Origin: Thalassospira mesophila
GTDB lineage: Bacteria > Pseudomonadota > Alphaproteobacteria > Rhodospirillales > Thalassospiraceae
Direction of reading: 5' to 3'
DNA length: 64,000 nucleotides
Assembly (NCBI RefSeq): GCF_002115755.1
Contig: NZ_JFKA01000003.1
Location: 248,001-312,000, forward strand
Shown here in pieces: positions 9,116-17,654 of the stretch. The translations under genes were made by a program, and so were the position numbers. The notes beneath the pieces are model-generated. The model saw only the letters and a program-made list of their open reading frames with translations. It searched no databases and had not been told where the DNA came from. The stretch's first letter is position 1. Every line of letters begins with the position of its first letter.

Positions 9116-10135
9116 TCAGGCGCATTCGGCCTTGTCGGTTTTGGCGGCCAGTTCATCGCGAATTTCCGCCCCGATCTCAAACGATTTGAGGCGGGCGTCG
9201 TGGTCGAAAATATTGGCGGTTAAAATCAGTTCATCGACCCGGGTTTCATATAAAAACGCGCGCACTTTGGTGCGAACAGTATCGCGCGACCCAACGGCGG
9301 CATAGCGCATGGCGTGGTTAACACCGGCCTTTTCGACCGAATTCCACATCGTGTCCATATCCTTGACCGGGGCGGGTAATTTGCCGGGGTTGCCACGGCG
9401 CAGGTTCAGAAATTGCTGCTGCATCGATGTTGCCAGAAACTGGCCTTCTGCGTCGCTATCGGCGGCAAAAAAGCCCATGGCGGCGGCGGCGTAGGGTTTA
9501 TCTAGCTGATCGGAGGGTTCAAACCGCGACCGGTAAAGGTCAAGTGCCTGCATTAAATAATCGGGTGCGAAGTGCGATGCAAAGGCAAAGGGCAGGCCAA
9601 GGCGTGCTGCCAGGTCGGCCGAAAACAGGCTGGAGCCCAAAAGCCACATTGGTACTTGCGAGCCATAACCCGGAACAGCGCGAATGGGCGGGTTGCCTTG
9701 CAGCGGAGCCAGGTATTGCTGAACCTGCAACACATCCTGAATAAAACGGTCTTCGCTGCCATGCATATCGCGGCGCAGGGCGGCAGCGGTGCGCTGGTCT
9801 GTGCCCGGTGCGCGGCCAATGCCAAGGTCGATCCGGCCCGGATAGAGGGCATCCAGAGTGCCAAACTGTTCGGCAATGACCAAGGGCGCGTGGTTGGGCA
9901 GCATAACGCCGCCAGAGCCGACGCGAATGGTTTTGGTGCCACCGGCCACATGGCCGATCACCAGTGATGTTGCGGCACTGGCAATGCCGGGCATGTTGTG
10001 ATGTTCGGCCAGCCAATAGCGATAATAGCCCAGCTTTTCGCCCAGTTGGGCCAGTTCCAGGGTTTTACGCAAGGCGTCGGACGGATGTTCGCCGTCATTT
10101 ACCGGGCAGAGATCAAGAATGGAGAAACGTGTCAT
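9116..10135 (-). CDS. LLM class flavin-dependent oxidoreductase (luciferase-like, MsnO8 type)
   Basis: A 339-residue bacterial-luciferase-like TIM barrel. Visible landmarks are [13 protein letters not shown] at about 41-53, [23 protein letters not shown] at about 72-94, and [15 protein letters not shown] at about 99-113, which together are typical of the group B LLM branch of FMN-dependent monooxygenases. Reduced FMN is expected as co-substrate and the organic substrate is unknown. ATG at 10135 has AGGA about 12 nt upstream. It is divergent from the kinase gene at 10300 and ends before the inverted repeat at 9002-9054. Confidence 0.87.
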   Translation of the reverse strand: MTRFSILDLCPVNDGEHPSDALRKTLELAQLGEKLGYYRYWLAEHHNMPGIASAATSLVIGHVAGGTKTIRVGSGGVMLPNHAPLVIAEQFGTLDALYPGRIDLGIGRAPGTDQRTAAALRRDMHGSEDRFIQDVLQVQQYLAPLQGNPPIRAVPGYGSQVPMWLLGSSLFSADLAARLGLPFAFASHFAPDYLMQALDLYRSRFEPSDQLDKPYAAAAMGFFAADSDAEGQFLATSMQQQFLNLRRGNPGKLPAPVKDMDTMWNSVEKAGVNHAMRYAAVGSRDTVRTKVRAFLYETRVDELILTANIFDHDARLKSFEIGAEIRDELAAKTDKAECA

Positions 10136-10299
10136 AACAATATATCCTGTGGGGCGCAGGGCGTTTTTTGCCGCGCCAAATGGGTCTGTTAGGACCTAAT
10201 TTAGGGTAAAAACGCCATAACGCCAGCACGACATGTGCGACAGGCATTATTTCAAGGTAAAATCAGGGGATTGGCGCGCATGGATTGGCGGTTTTGGGC

Positions 10300-10839
10300 A
10301 TGCTGATTATTTTGGGTGGCCTGCCGGGATCGGGCAAAAGTACGCTGGCACATACGCTCGCCTCTCAGTTATCTGCCGTTTGGCTGCGGATCGACAGCAT
10401 TGAACAGGCCCTGCGCGATGCCCACGATTTATATGGCAGCGGGTCGCAGGAAATGGGTTCGCTGGAAATGGGACCGCAGGGTTATATGGTGGCGTATCAA
10501 CTTGCGGTCGATAATCTGGCACTGGGCCATTACGTGATTGCCGATAGCGTTAACCCGCTTGAAATTACCCGTGCTGCCTGGCGCGATGTGGCCCGCAAGG
10601 CAGGCGTGAAATATATTGAAATTGAACTGGTCTGTTCCGATGTTGCCAAACATCGCAAGCGCATTGAAACCCGGCAATCAAGCGTGGCAAATTTAAAATT
10701 GCCAGACTGGCAGGCGGTGCAAAACCGCGATTATCAGCCATGGCACAGTGGCCAACTGGTGCTTGATAGTGCGCAAAATACCGCCGAACAACTGGCAGGG
10801 CAGGTGATATCGCGCCTGTTTGATAACGGCGCGGCGTGA
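10300..10839 (+). CDS. P-loop kinase / AAA-like NTPase of the small-molecule kinase type
   Basis: A protein of about 179 residues starting MLIILGGLPGSGKST, a perfect Walker A motif (GLPGSGKS) immediately after the first beta-strand. A later strand, HYVIADSVNP, resembles the Walker B/substrate region of zeta-toxin, APS-kinase and gluconate-kinase-like proteins, and an Arg-rich lid (KHRKRIETRQ) follows at about 118-127. It probably phosphorylates a small molecule; similar stand-alone genes are often called AAA family ATPase. ATG at 10300 is chosen because it lies directly before the first strand, whereas the in-frame TTG at 10285 adds only five residues. The substrate is unknown. Confidence 0.75.
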   Translation: MLIILGGLPGSGKSTLAHTLASQLSAVWLRIDSIEQALRDAHDLYGSGSQEMGSLEMGPQGYMVAYQLAVDNLALGHYVIADSVNPLEITRAAWRDVARKAGVKYIEIELVCSDVAKHRKRIETRQSSVANLKLPDWQAVQNRDYQPWHSGQLVLDSAQNTAEQLAGQVISRLFDNGAA

Positions 10840-10861
10840 TTTTGCGACGGGGTACAATTTT

Positions 10862-11770
10862 CTAACCCACCGATGCGATGGTTTGTTTTTGATCTTGCAG
10901 GGTGCTGTCGATAAAATTGCGAATGACGCTTGATGTTGTATCGCGCCGATAGGCCAGGGCAAGAAATGCGATGGGCGGAACATCCATAACAGGGCGGTAA
11001 ACCACCCCACGCACCTGTAATTGCCCCATCGATGCGGGTACCAGCGACACGCCCAGTTCTGCCGCGACCAGATTAATCACGGATCCGATTTGCGGGGCGG
11101 ACTGGCCCAGTTGCGGGTCAAACCCGGCATTGCGACAGGCATGGATTACGGTATCAAAATGGGTGGGGCCAACCTCGCGCGGGGTTAAAATAAACGGGTC
11201 GTTTTGCAACATGGCAAGGCAAACGGTGTGATGTGCCGCAGCCGGGTGGCTGGTTGGCACCACGGCCAGCATCGGCTCGTCGCCGAGATCATGCAGTTTG
11301 ATATTGGTGTTTTCAACAATCTTCTGGCGCAGAAATATCGCGTCAAGATGCCCCTCGATCAGGTCGGTCAGAAGCCGGGTGGAATTGGTTTCGGTCAGGG
11401 TAAGCTTGACGGTGGGCCAGGCCCGGCGAAAGGCGCGGATGGCAGCAGGCACCACCGGGTTAAAGGCAGCAGAGCCGGTAAAACCGACATGGATGGAACC
11501 AACCTCGCCACGCGCAGCACGTTGGGCGGCATGGATGGCCTGTTCGGCCAAATCGGGGAACTGGCAGACGATGGCTTTAAAGGCCTGCCCGGCATCGGTT
11601 AATATTGCCCCATGCGGCACGCGATGAAACAGCTTTGCCCCAATTTCGGTTTCCAGATCCTTTATTTGCTGGCTGAGCGGCGGTTGGCCAATGCCAATGC
11701 GCTGGGCCGCACGGGTGAAATTACCTTCGTTTGCAACAGCCAGAAAATAACGGATATGGCGAAGTTCCAT
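10862..11770 (-). CDS. LysR family transcriptional regulator
   Basis: A 302-residue regulator with the LysR N-terminal winged helix-turn-helix (MELRHIRYFLAVANEGNFT followed by AAQRIGIGQPPLSQQI) and a C-terminal periplasmic-binding-like effector domain (about 90-295). Its order of conserved blocks resembles the CatR/BenM-like branch. It is divergent from the MFS gene at 11891 with about 120 bp between starts, so it is the likely controller of that transporter. The effector is unknown. It converges with the kinase gene, leaving only 22 bp between the two stops. Confidence 0.92.
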   Translation of the reverse strand: MELRHIRYFLAVANEGNFTRAAQRIGIGQPPLSQQIKDLETEIGAKLFHRVPHGAILTDAGQAFKAIVCQFPDLAEQAIHAAQRAARGEVGSIHVGFTGSAAFNPVVPAAIRAFRRAWPTVKLTLTETNSTRLLTDLIEGHLDAIFLRQKIVENTNIKLHDLGDEPMLAVVPTSHPAAAHHTVCLAMLQNDPFILTPREVGPTHFDTVIHACRNAGFDPQLGQSAPQIGSVINLVAAELGVSLVPASMGQLQVRGVVYRPVMDVPPIAFLALAYRRDTTSSVIRNFIDSTLQDQKQTIASVG

Positions 11771-11890
11771 GGAGCGGTATCTCTAAAATATATTGAAAAT
11801 GCCAGTAACATATATTGGACGGATGATGCCGTTGGTGCAACAATTTGGATAAAATAAAAACAGCGCCCTATCACCCGCCAAGGATTGAAA

Positions 11891-13180
11891 ATGACAGACC
11901 AAAAGGCAGACCAGGACCTGCCATCGCGCCGTGATGCCAAATCGGCAACGCCAGCCGCAACGACCCGTGACGCCCAAAGCTGGGTCGAACCGGGCACGCC
12001 GGCTTATCGCCGGGTGGCGATGGCATTGTTTTTGGCCGGGTTTGCCACGTTTTCGCTGATTTATTGTGTGCAGCCCCTGTTGCCTGCTTTTTCGGACGAT
12101 TTCGCCGTTAGCCCGACGCAAAGCTCGTTGGCGCTGTCGCTGACCACCGGGTTTTTGGCCTTTTCAATCTTGCTGGCAGGTGCCGCGTCCGAGGCGTTTG
12201 GGCGGCGGCGGTTGATGTTTGTGTCGATGTGTGCGGCATCGGTTTTAAATATTGCCGATGCCTTTATCCCCAACTGGCATGTGTTGCTGGTGGCGCGTGC
12301 GCTGGAAGGGTTTGTTCTGGGCGGGGTGCCTGCGGTGGCAATGGCGTATCTGGCCGAAGAAATCCATCCGCGCGGGTTGGGGCTGGCGATGGGGTTGTAT
12401 GTGAGCGGCACGGCGTTTGGCGGTATGGCCGGGCGGGTTGGGGTGGGCTTGCTGACCGAATTTTCGTCGTGGGAAGTGGCATTGGGTGTTTTGGGCGGGC
12501 TGGATTTGCTGGCCGCTATCGGCTTTTTCATTCTACTGCCGCCATCGCGCAATTTTACCACCAAACCCGGCTTTCAACTGGCCTATCATATTGATGCGTG
12601 GGCAAAACATTTGCGTCACCCGGCCTTGCCATTCCTGTTCGTGATTGGCGCGCTGTCGATGGGCTGTTTTGTGACGGTGTATAATTACGCAGGGTTCCGG
12701 CTGGTGGCCGATCCCTATAATTTGGGGCAGGGGGCGATCAGCCTGATTTTCATGGTTTATTTATTTGGTATTGCGGCATCATCAATCGCGGGTGGTCTTG
12801 CCGACAAACACGGTCGTGGGCCGGTGATGGCGGTGGGCATTCTGGTGGCTTTGGCCGGTGTGGCCTTGACCTTGCTTGGGTCAATTTATGGGGTGATTGC
12901 GGGCATTATTGTTTTAACCAGCGGCTTTTTCATGGCCCATTCGGTTGCCAGTGGCTGGGTCGGGCGGATGGCAAAACAGTCCAAGGGCCATGCATCGTCG
13001 CTTTATTTGCTGTCCTATTATCTGGGTTCCAGCGTGATGGGGTCGATTGGTGGCTGGTTCTGGACGCATGGGGGCTGGTCGGCAGTGGCCGGTTTTGCCG
13101 GGGCGTTGCTGGTGATGGCCTTGCTGATTTCCGGGCACTTATGGCGTTATGCCCGCCGGGTTGAAACCCGGGCCGTATAA
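11891..13180 (+). CDS. MFS transporter (YnfM-like exporter)
   Basis: A 429-residue major facilitator with 12 predicted membrane segments after a polar N-terminal tail of about 40 residues. The loop between helices 2 and 3 (AFGRRRLMFVSM) fits the MFS signature, and RALEGFVLGGVPAVAMAYLAEEIHP matches the helix 4-5 region of the YnfM/arabinose-polymer-exporter-like group. AAGGA lies 9 nt before ATG at 11891. It is probably under control of the divergent LysR regulator. Small-molecule efflux is inferred from the family. The IS remnant begins 37 bp after its stop and marks the edge of the AT-rich island. Confidence 0.9.
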   Translation: MTDQKADQDLPSRRDAKSATPAATTRDAQSWVEPGTPAYRRVAMALFLAGFATFSLIYCVQPLLPAFSDDFAVSPTQSSLALSLTTGFLAFSILLAGAASEAFGRRRLMFVSMCAASVLNIADAFIPNWHVLLVARALEGFVLGGVPAVAMAYLAEEIHPRGLGLAMGLYVSGTAFGGMAGRVGVGLLTEFSSWEVALGVLGGLDLLAAIGFFILLPPSRNFTTKPGFQLAYHIDAWAKHLRHPALPFLFVIGALSMGCFVTVYNYAGFRLVADPYNLGQGAISLIFMVYLFGIAASSIAGGLADKHGRGPVMAVGILVALAGVALTLLGSIYGVIAGIIVLTSGFFMAHSVASGWVGRMAKQSKGHASSLYLLSYYLGSSVMGSIGGWFWTHGGWSAVAGFAGALLVMALLISGHLWRYARRVETRAV

Positions 13181-13257
13181 AGTAGATTGTGGAAATGCCT
13201 CGGACATAGCATAGCTTGAACTGATCCCCCGAAATTTGGACATTAACCTTCGGAGGG

Positions 13258-13443
13258 ATGTCCAAATACACAACGATTTTCAAACATAGCGTCGTTGAAT
13301 TCTACGGTAGCAGCGTGCCCGGTTGCCGAGAAGTGAGCGGGTATTTTGGTATCGATCGTTCAACAGTGCGTCATTGGGTAGGACGCTTATCGCGCATGGA
13401 TCTCGAGGCCGATGACGAAATTCAGATACCCAGAAATGACTGA
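13258..13443 (+). pseudogene. IS3-type transposase orfA fragment
   Basis: A 61-codon frame beginning MSKYTTIFKHSVVEFYGSS reads like the first part of IS3-family orfA: the typical N-terminus (KYT-x-x-FK-x-x-VVEFY) followed by a helix-turn-helix region with FGIDRSTVRHWV. Intact orfA proteins are usually 90-170 residues, so the C-terminal part, including the leucine-zipper segment, is missing. Intact orfA would bind the element's ends and join orfB by programmed frameshifting. It is non-functional on its own. Confidence 0.75.
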
Positions 13444-13558
13444 TCAATGTGACAGAGTGTGCTGTGGCCGGCGAAAAAACCTATTTCTGAACTTTCTTGG
13501 AAGTATTTGATCGCAAGAACATCTTTTTTGTACTCACTCCCGGCGCCGCAAGATTGAA

Positions 13559-13788
13559 CAGAGCATGACCCGTAAAGGTAACTGCCGTGATAACGTTGTC
13601 ATGGAGAGCTTCTTTGCTGTTCTTAGATACGAATGATTTCATCCCAATCACTTCACCCGCATCGACAGCATCGAAATCGTCACGACGAGAATATTCATTA
13701 CTACAACAATGACCGCAGCAAACTGAAAATCATAGGGCTGAGTCTTGTACAAGATAGAACTCAGTCCTTAAATTATCCAAACCTGTAA
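13559..13788 (+). pseudogene. IS3-type transposase orfB C-terminal fragment, broken
   Basis: The conserved end of IS3 orfB integrase is readable across two frames. In one frame (from 13559) QSMTRKGNCRDNVVMESFF precedes an in-frame TGA at 13634. After it the sequence continues with HPNHFTRIDSIE, and then a frame change gives HYYNNDRSKLKIIGLSLVQ, the family's YYN-x-x-R-x-H/K-LK-x-x-PVQ-like end. The first two DDE acidic residues are deleted; the E in VMESFF is the last one. It is a dead copy with a premature stop and a frameshift. Confidence 0.8.
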
Positions 13789-14236
13789 AATGCCCATCTT
13801 TTATGGAGGTAGTTCCGCTTGGAGGTCATCATTTTCTGATGAAAAAAAGTTGGTCGGGATTACATCCAGTTCGGTAAGGAAATGCCGATTTTATTTTACA
13901 TATATTAACCTTAAACTTTGAAAGGATGCCGTATTGTTGTCTATATCATTAAAAATGAAATTTCGCGGCGAAGACAGTGGTGAATGATTATTCTTACGTA
14001 TATTTTAGTAGCGAGAATGGCTAGTCGAGGTTATTTGCGCATGTTTGACAGCATTGAGTTGTGATGGTATCAAGGTAAAGTTGGGGTGTTTTGGGCGGCG
14101 CAAATGATTTGCAACACTCAAAGTTTTTTGTGGATCTGTGTTTTGTAATTAACGCTGGTCTACTTAAAATTTACTCGGTTGCCGTAGGTAAAATAAAATT
14201 AATTAGTTAAATTTTGTGGTTTCAGTCGGGGACGGA
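13789..14236. other. AT-rich non-coding leader of the carbamoyltransferase island
   Basis: About 450 bp between the IS remnant and the first small gene of the island. I see no gene-length frame with a ribosome-binding site and no relic of a known protein. The sequence is visibly more AT-rich than the host genes to its left. It contains a sigma-70-like promoter candidate at 14045-14073. Confidence 0.55.
14045..14073 (+). promoter_or_regulatory. Candidate sigma-70 promoter of the AT-rich island
   Basis: A perfect -35 hexamer TTGACA (14045-14050) is followed after exactly 17 bp by TATCAA (14068-14073), which matches four of six bases of the -10 consensus. It lies about 164 bp upstream of the DUF5989 start. 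The AT-rich context makes chance matches likely, so this is tentative. Confidence 0.4.
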
Positions 14237-14392
14237 ATGGGCGATTTTATATCAGAATTGTACGGATTTTTTTTCTCGAAAGGTCGGCGAATTTTCCTTA
14301 TACCGTTCTTTTTGGTTTTGTTCTTATGTGCCTTTCTCTTTCTTTTCGCTAGCGGATCTGCATGGGCTCCATTCGTGTATGCGATATTTTAG
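14237..14392 (+). CDS. DUF5989 family small membrane protein
   Basis: A 51-residue frame starting MGDFISELYGFFF at ATG 14237, with GGGGA about 10 nt upstream. The pattern is an amphipathic N-terminal helix, a basic turn (SKGRR), one long hydrophobic segment (about 19-38) and the C-terminal signature GSAWAPFVYAIF. That arrangement is characteristic of the DUF5989 family, whose members commonly end GSAVAPFIYTLF and are encoded beside SxtJ-like proteins and NodU-type carbamoyltransferases, as here. The function is unknown; it is presumably a single-span membrane partner of the carbamoyltransferase system. A strong hairpin terminator follows 20 bp after the stop, separating it from the next gene. 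Confidence 0.85.
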   Translation: MGDFISELYGFFFSKGRRIFLIPFFLVLFLCAFLFLFASGSAWAPFVYAIF

Positions 14393-14412
14393 ATTTTTAT
14401 GAATGTCGAATT

Positions 14413-14455
14413 AAACAAGCCTCAATGTTGTTCGTTGAGGCTTGTTTTTTTGTTT
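14413..14455 (+). terminator. Strong intrinsic terminator or attenuator after the DUF5989 gene
   Basis: The arms AAACAAGCCTCAA (14413-14425) and TTGAGGCTTGTTT (14435-14447) are perfectly complementary over 13 bases around a 9-nt loop, followed by a T-rich run to 14455. It sits between the DUF5989 gene and the first SGNH gene, only 24 bp before the latter's start. Either the downstream genes are expressed by read-through or their promoter lies in or beyond this region. Confidence 0.88.
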
Positions 14456-14478
14456 TTGGATGATTGCGAGTATGAAGC

Positions 14479-15444
14479 ATGAATTTTCGGAATTTCGTTC
14501 GTAGTTCAATTATGGCTTTCGCTGGTGTGGTTGTCGCTTTTGCAATTGGTGAAGGTATTATACGGATTGCGACGGCAAACCAGCAGAATTATATAATTGA
14601 AATGTGGCGTTATGCAAAGTTATTGAAGAAACAAAGTGCGGACCCTGCTGTCGGGCATGATCATATCCCTAACAGAACTGCAATGTTGGAAAATGTTGCG
14701 GTTAGAATTAATAGTCTGGGATTGAGAGGGCCGGAGCCAGTAAAAAACGCGCCTCATCGTGTTGCTATAATCGGCGATTCCATCGCATTTGGCTGGGGGG
14801 TTCCGGAAGATGATACCCTCCGCGGCCATCTTGTGAAGTTATTGCCTGATTCTATTGATGTCATAAACGTGGGAGTTGGGAACCGTAATATTGATCAGGC
14901 TGTATCGCAATGGATAGACTTGAGAAATAAAATTGCAGCTGACACGTTGGTCATTATGGTTGCTCCGCGCGCAACAACTTCGGTTTCCACCAAATCAGCC
15001 GGATGGTTGGTCGAGCATAGTGCGTTGGCCGCAATAGGCTTAACCATATTTGAACAATTATCCAGTGGCGAGTATGGTCCTCAGGCACTGGTTGATGGTT
15101 ATAAAAAACAATGGTCTAGCCCTGAAGGTAAAAAAATTATAAAAGGCGCGTTCGACAAGCTTTTGAAAATAAAAAATAAAGATAAGTCTAATGTTATAAT
15201 AATAGATGTTCCTGAGCCGCATGATTTCAATGACTATAAATTTAATTTTATGCAGCAAGAGATCAGGAGTTTATCTGACAAATACGGATTTGAATATGTA
15301 AGTACTCTTTCTTTGCTGAAAGGGCCACCATCCTCCAGCTATTGGGTTTCTGATCGAGATGTTCACCCGAATGGAAAAGCATTGAAGATAATGGCAGATG
15401 CTACGGTGGGTGATATAAAATTATTTTACGAATCTAATAAATAG
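14479..15444 (+). CDS. Membrane-anchored SGNH/GDSL-type hydrolase
   Basis: A 321-residue protein with one N-terminal membrane anchor (about 10-31). The rest is an SGNH fold: the nucleophile block is VAIIGDSIAFGWGV with D100 and S101, the Gly block is VINVGVGNRNIDQ, and the C-terminal acid/His block is DRDVHPNGKAL with His at about 296. The usual block III Asn is not obvious. Such enzymes are esterases, lipases or O-acetyltransferase partners acting outside the membrane. It belongs to the AT-rich cluster with SxtJ, carbamoyltransferase and MBOAT genes, so removal or transfer of acyl groups on a surface glycan or lipid is a reasonable guess. Confidence 0.82.
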   Translation: MNFRNFVRSSIMAFAGVVVAFAIGEGIIRIATANQQNYIIEMWRYAKLLKKQSADPAVGHDHIPNRTAMLENVAVRINSLGLRGPEPVKNAPHRVAIIGDSIAFGWGVPEDDTLRGHLVKLLPDSIDVINVGVGNRNIDQAVSQWIDLRNKIAADTLVIMVAPRATTSVSTKSAGWLVEHSALAAIGLTIFEQLSSGEYGPQALVDGYKKQWSSPEGKKIIKGAFDKLLKIKNKDKSNVIIIDVPEPHDFNDYKFNFMQQEIRSLSDKYGFEYVSTLSLLKGPPSSSYWVSDRDVHPNGKALKIMADATVGDIKLFYESNK

Positions 15445-15467
15445 AAATTTATTTGATGGGAGATTTA

Positions 15468-15866
15468 ATGGTTGATAAGAAGGAAGAAAATGACGATCTA
15501 TCTTTCCTCAGGAAAAAAAGCATTGCCATGTGTTGCGGCTTTTCGGTTCTGTCGGGTATCTCATATTTCAATAATGGGTTCGCTTGGCCGATCTTTACTG
15601 CTGCCGCAGTAATAATTATAATGTTAGGGATTTTTTATCCGTCGAAATTGTCGAATTTTTTCTATTATATTCAAAAATTACACAAAAAAATTGGCGTGGT
15701 CGCGTTTTTTGTCGTCTTTGTTTTTGTGATTACGCCTATGAGTTGGGTTTTACGTGCTTTACGACTGGATGACATGACGTCGAATCCGTCGGAATCTCCC
15801 ATAACTTATTGGGAGACAGAAAATATAAAAGACCCGAACGATATTGATTTTACGAAGCAGTTTTGA
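15468..15866 (+). CDS. SxtJ-like membrane protein
   Basis: About 132 residues from ATG at 15468, which has GGGAG about 8 nt upstream; a TTG/ATG start some 15 nt earlier is less likely. Topology is a charged N-terminus, two hydrophobic segments (about 22-60), a basic loop around LHKKIGVV, a third hydrophobic segment with FVFVITPMSWVLRALR, and a polar tail ending in a D/P-rich stretch. Size, topology and position directly before a NodU-type carbamoyltransferase match the SxtJ family, named from saxitoxin clusters but widespread in polysaccharide loci. Its biochemical role is unknown. The carbamoyltransferase gene follows after 9 bp. Confidence 0.78.
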   Translation: MVDKKEENDDLSFLRKKSIAMCCGFSVLSGISYFNNGFAWPIFTAAAVIIIMLGIFYPSKLSNFFYYIQKLHKKIGVVAFFVVFVFVITPMSWVLRALRLDDMTSNPSESPITYWETENIKDPNDIDFTKQF

Positions 15867-15875
15867 TGGTTTACT

Positions 15876-17600
15876 ATGGAAAATAAAGACATCTATATTC
15901 TTGGTGTTTCCGCGTTTTATCACGATAGTGCTGCAGCTCTGATCAAGAATGGTCAAATCGTTTCAGCGGTTCAGGAGGAGCGATTTTCCAGAGTTAAGAA
16001 TGATTGTTCTTTCCCGATCGAGGCGATTAAATGGATATTATCTGATAGTCATCTTGGCTTGTCTGATATTGATCATGTGGTTTTTTATGAAAAGCCATTC
16101 GTAAAATTTGAAAGAATACTGGCGACTTGTATTCATTTTGCGCCAAAGGGGTTCGGTCTCTTTAAAAAGCAGGTTCCAACATGGTTAAAAGAAAAGATAT
16201 TTCAAAGAAAGACAATACAAAACCATTTTCAGGATAATTTTCCTGAATCAGGTTGGAACAAGAAATTATTTTTTTCCGAACATCATCTTTCCCATTGTGC
16301 GGCGGCGTTTTATCCGTCTCCATTTGAAGATGCTGCAATTTTAACGATTGATGGCGTTGGCGAACGTGTGACAACGACAGTTTCTATTGGGCGTAAAGGT
16401 AAGATTGAGCGTTTGGCAGAACTGAATTTCCCACACTCATTTGGCCTGCTTTATTCGGCAGTAACGGCATTTTTGGGTTTCAAGGTGAATTCCGGAGAAT
16501 ATAAAGTTATGGGACTGGCCCCATACGGTTCGCCTATTTATTCGGAAAAAATAAAGGAAACCTTGGTCGATATTCGTAGTGACGGTAGCTTTCGTCTCCG
16601 GATGAAAAATTTTAGATTTGCCACCGAAATGCGAATGTTTGGTTCAGAATTCGAAAAAATATTTTGTACATCAGCCAGAGAACCAGAAAGTAATATTGAG
16701 CAAATCCATATGGACATTGCGGCATCGGTGCAGCAGGTCTCTGACGAACTATTTCTCATGCTTGTTTCATATGTAAAAAAACTGACGAAACAATCGTCTC
16801 TTTGTCTTGGTGGAGGAGTCGCCTTGAACTGTGCTTCTACCGGGAAGGTATTAGAGAGCAAGATTTTTGATAAAGTCTGGGTGCAACCATCTGCCGGTGA
16901 TGCAGGAAGTGCACTCGGGGCTGCGCTTGCTTATTATCACATTGGTTTGGGCCGCCCGAGAGCCGTTTTGAAGAATTATATGCCTTTCCTCGGACCAGAG
17001 TTCACACTCGATCAGATTCTGGCGGATCTGGATAGCTGTAAGGCCGGTTACCAGGTGCTGTCACCTGATCAGGTGGTGCAGCGGGCGGCACAGGCCCTCG
17101 CTGATGGAAAAGTACTTGCGTGGATGCAAGGACGTGCTGAGTTTAGTCCCAGAGCTCTTGGTCATCGCTCGATTCTTGCCGACCCTCGGGTAAAAGATTT
17201 AAAGAAGACGCTGAATCTTAAGATTAAATTCAGAGAATCTTTCCGTCCGTTTGCCCCGGCAGTTTTGGAGGAGGATGCATCGAACTGGTTTGATTTACCG
17301 TCCCCGTCTCCGTTGATGAATTTTATATGTAAAACTAGACCAGAAGTCAGAGATGTCGTTCCTAGCGTTGTACATGTTGACGGTACGGCACGGGTTCAGA
17401 CCGTTTCTGAAGAATTTAACCCCGATTTTTATAAATTAATTCTTAAGTTTAAATCTCTAACAAATTGCCCTGTTTTGGTGAATACAAGCTTAAATGTCCG
17501 CGGTGAACCTATGGTCTTGACGCCGGCAGATGCATATAGATGCTTTATGAATACACGTATCGATTGCCTTGTTATCGGAAATGTCTATCTGGAAAAATGA
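15876..17600 (+). CDS. Carbamoyltransferase, NodU/TobZ family
   Basis: A 574-residue enzyme. The N-terminal Kae1-like domain (about 1-360) starts ILGVSAFYHDSAAALI and has the metal-binding histidines in SEHHLSHCAAAFYPS (H136, H137, H140). It also shows the nucleotide-binding LCLGGGVALNC and PSAGDAGSALGAALAYY segments. The C-terminal domain (about 380-570) contains GRAEFSPRALGHRSILADPR and CPVLVNTSLNVRGEPMV, as in NodU, TobZ and CmcH. The family makes carbamoyladenylate from carbamoyl phosphate and ATP and passes the carbamoyl group to a sugar hydroxyl. The substrate is unknown. The segment 16930-17280 is noticeably richer in GC than the rest of the gene. Confidence 0.93.
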   Translation: MENKDIYILGVSAFYHDSAAALIKNGQIVSAVQEERFSRVKNDCSFPIEAIKWILSDSHLGLSDIDHVVFYEKPFVKFERILATCIHFAPKGFGLFKKQVPTWLKEKIFQRKTIQNHFQDNFPESGWNKKLFFSEHHLSHCAAAFYPSPFEDAAILTIDGVGERVTTTVSIGRKGKIERLAELNFPHSFGLLYSAVTAFLGFKVNSGEYKVMGLAPYGSPIYSEKIKETLVDIRSDGSFRLRMKNFRFATEMRMFGSEFEKIFCTSAREPESNIEQIHMDIAASVQQVSDELFLMLVSYVKKLTKQSSLCLGGGVALNCASTGKVLESKIFDKVWVQPSAGDAGSALGAALAYYHIGLGRPRAVLKNYMPFLGPEFTLDQILADLDSCKAGYQVLSPDQVVQRAAQALADGKVLAWMQGRAEFSPRALGHRSILADPRVKDLKKTLNLKIKFRESFRPFAPAVLEEDASNWFDLPSPSPLMNFICKTRPEVRDVVPSVVHVDGTARVQTVSEEFNPDFYKLILKFKSLTNCPVLVNTSLNVRGEPMVLTPADAYRCFMNTRIDCLVIGNVYLEK

Positions 17601-17654
17601 ATCTAACCTAGCGGTAGTTGGTTAGCGATTTTACTTATTTTATGCGGTGTGGGA

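Larger units (their letters stand above)
13217..13788 (+). mobile_element. IS3-family insertion sequence remnant
   Basis: A terminal-inverted-repeat-like sequence (13217-13242, containing CTGATCCCCCGAAATTTGGA) opens the element, as in IS150/IS3-type ends. An orfA-like helix-turn-helix fragment and the C-terminal end of an IS3 orfB transposase follow. An intact element would be about 1.2-1.5 kb; here only about 570 bp remain, so most of orfB has been deleted. No clear right-hand repeat is preserved. It sits between the host-like MFS gene and the AT-rich carbamoyltransferase island, marking a likely past insertion or recombination point. Confidence 0.8.

Noticed and set aside
13789-14236. Possible second transposon or attachment site in the AT-rich leader
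   Set aside because: No terminal repeats, no tRNA end and no recombinase trace were visible.
14214-14402. 62-codon frame rich in Phe and Ser ending before the hairpin
   Set aside because: The overlapping 14237-14392 frame matches DUF5989 in length, topology and C-terminal signature and has a better ribosome-binding site; the 62-codon frame is its shadow.
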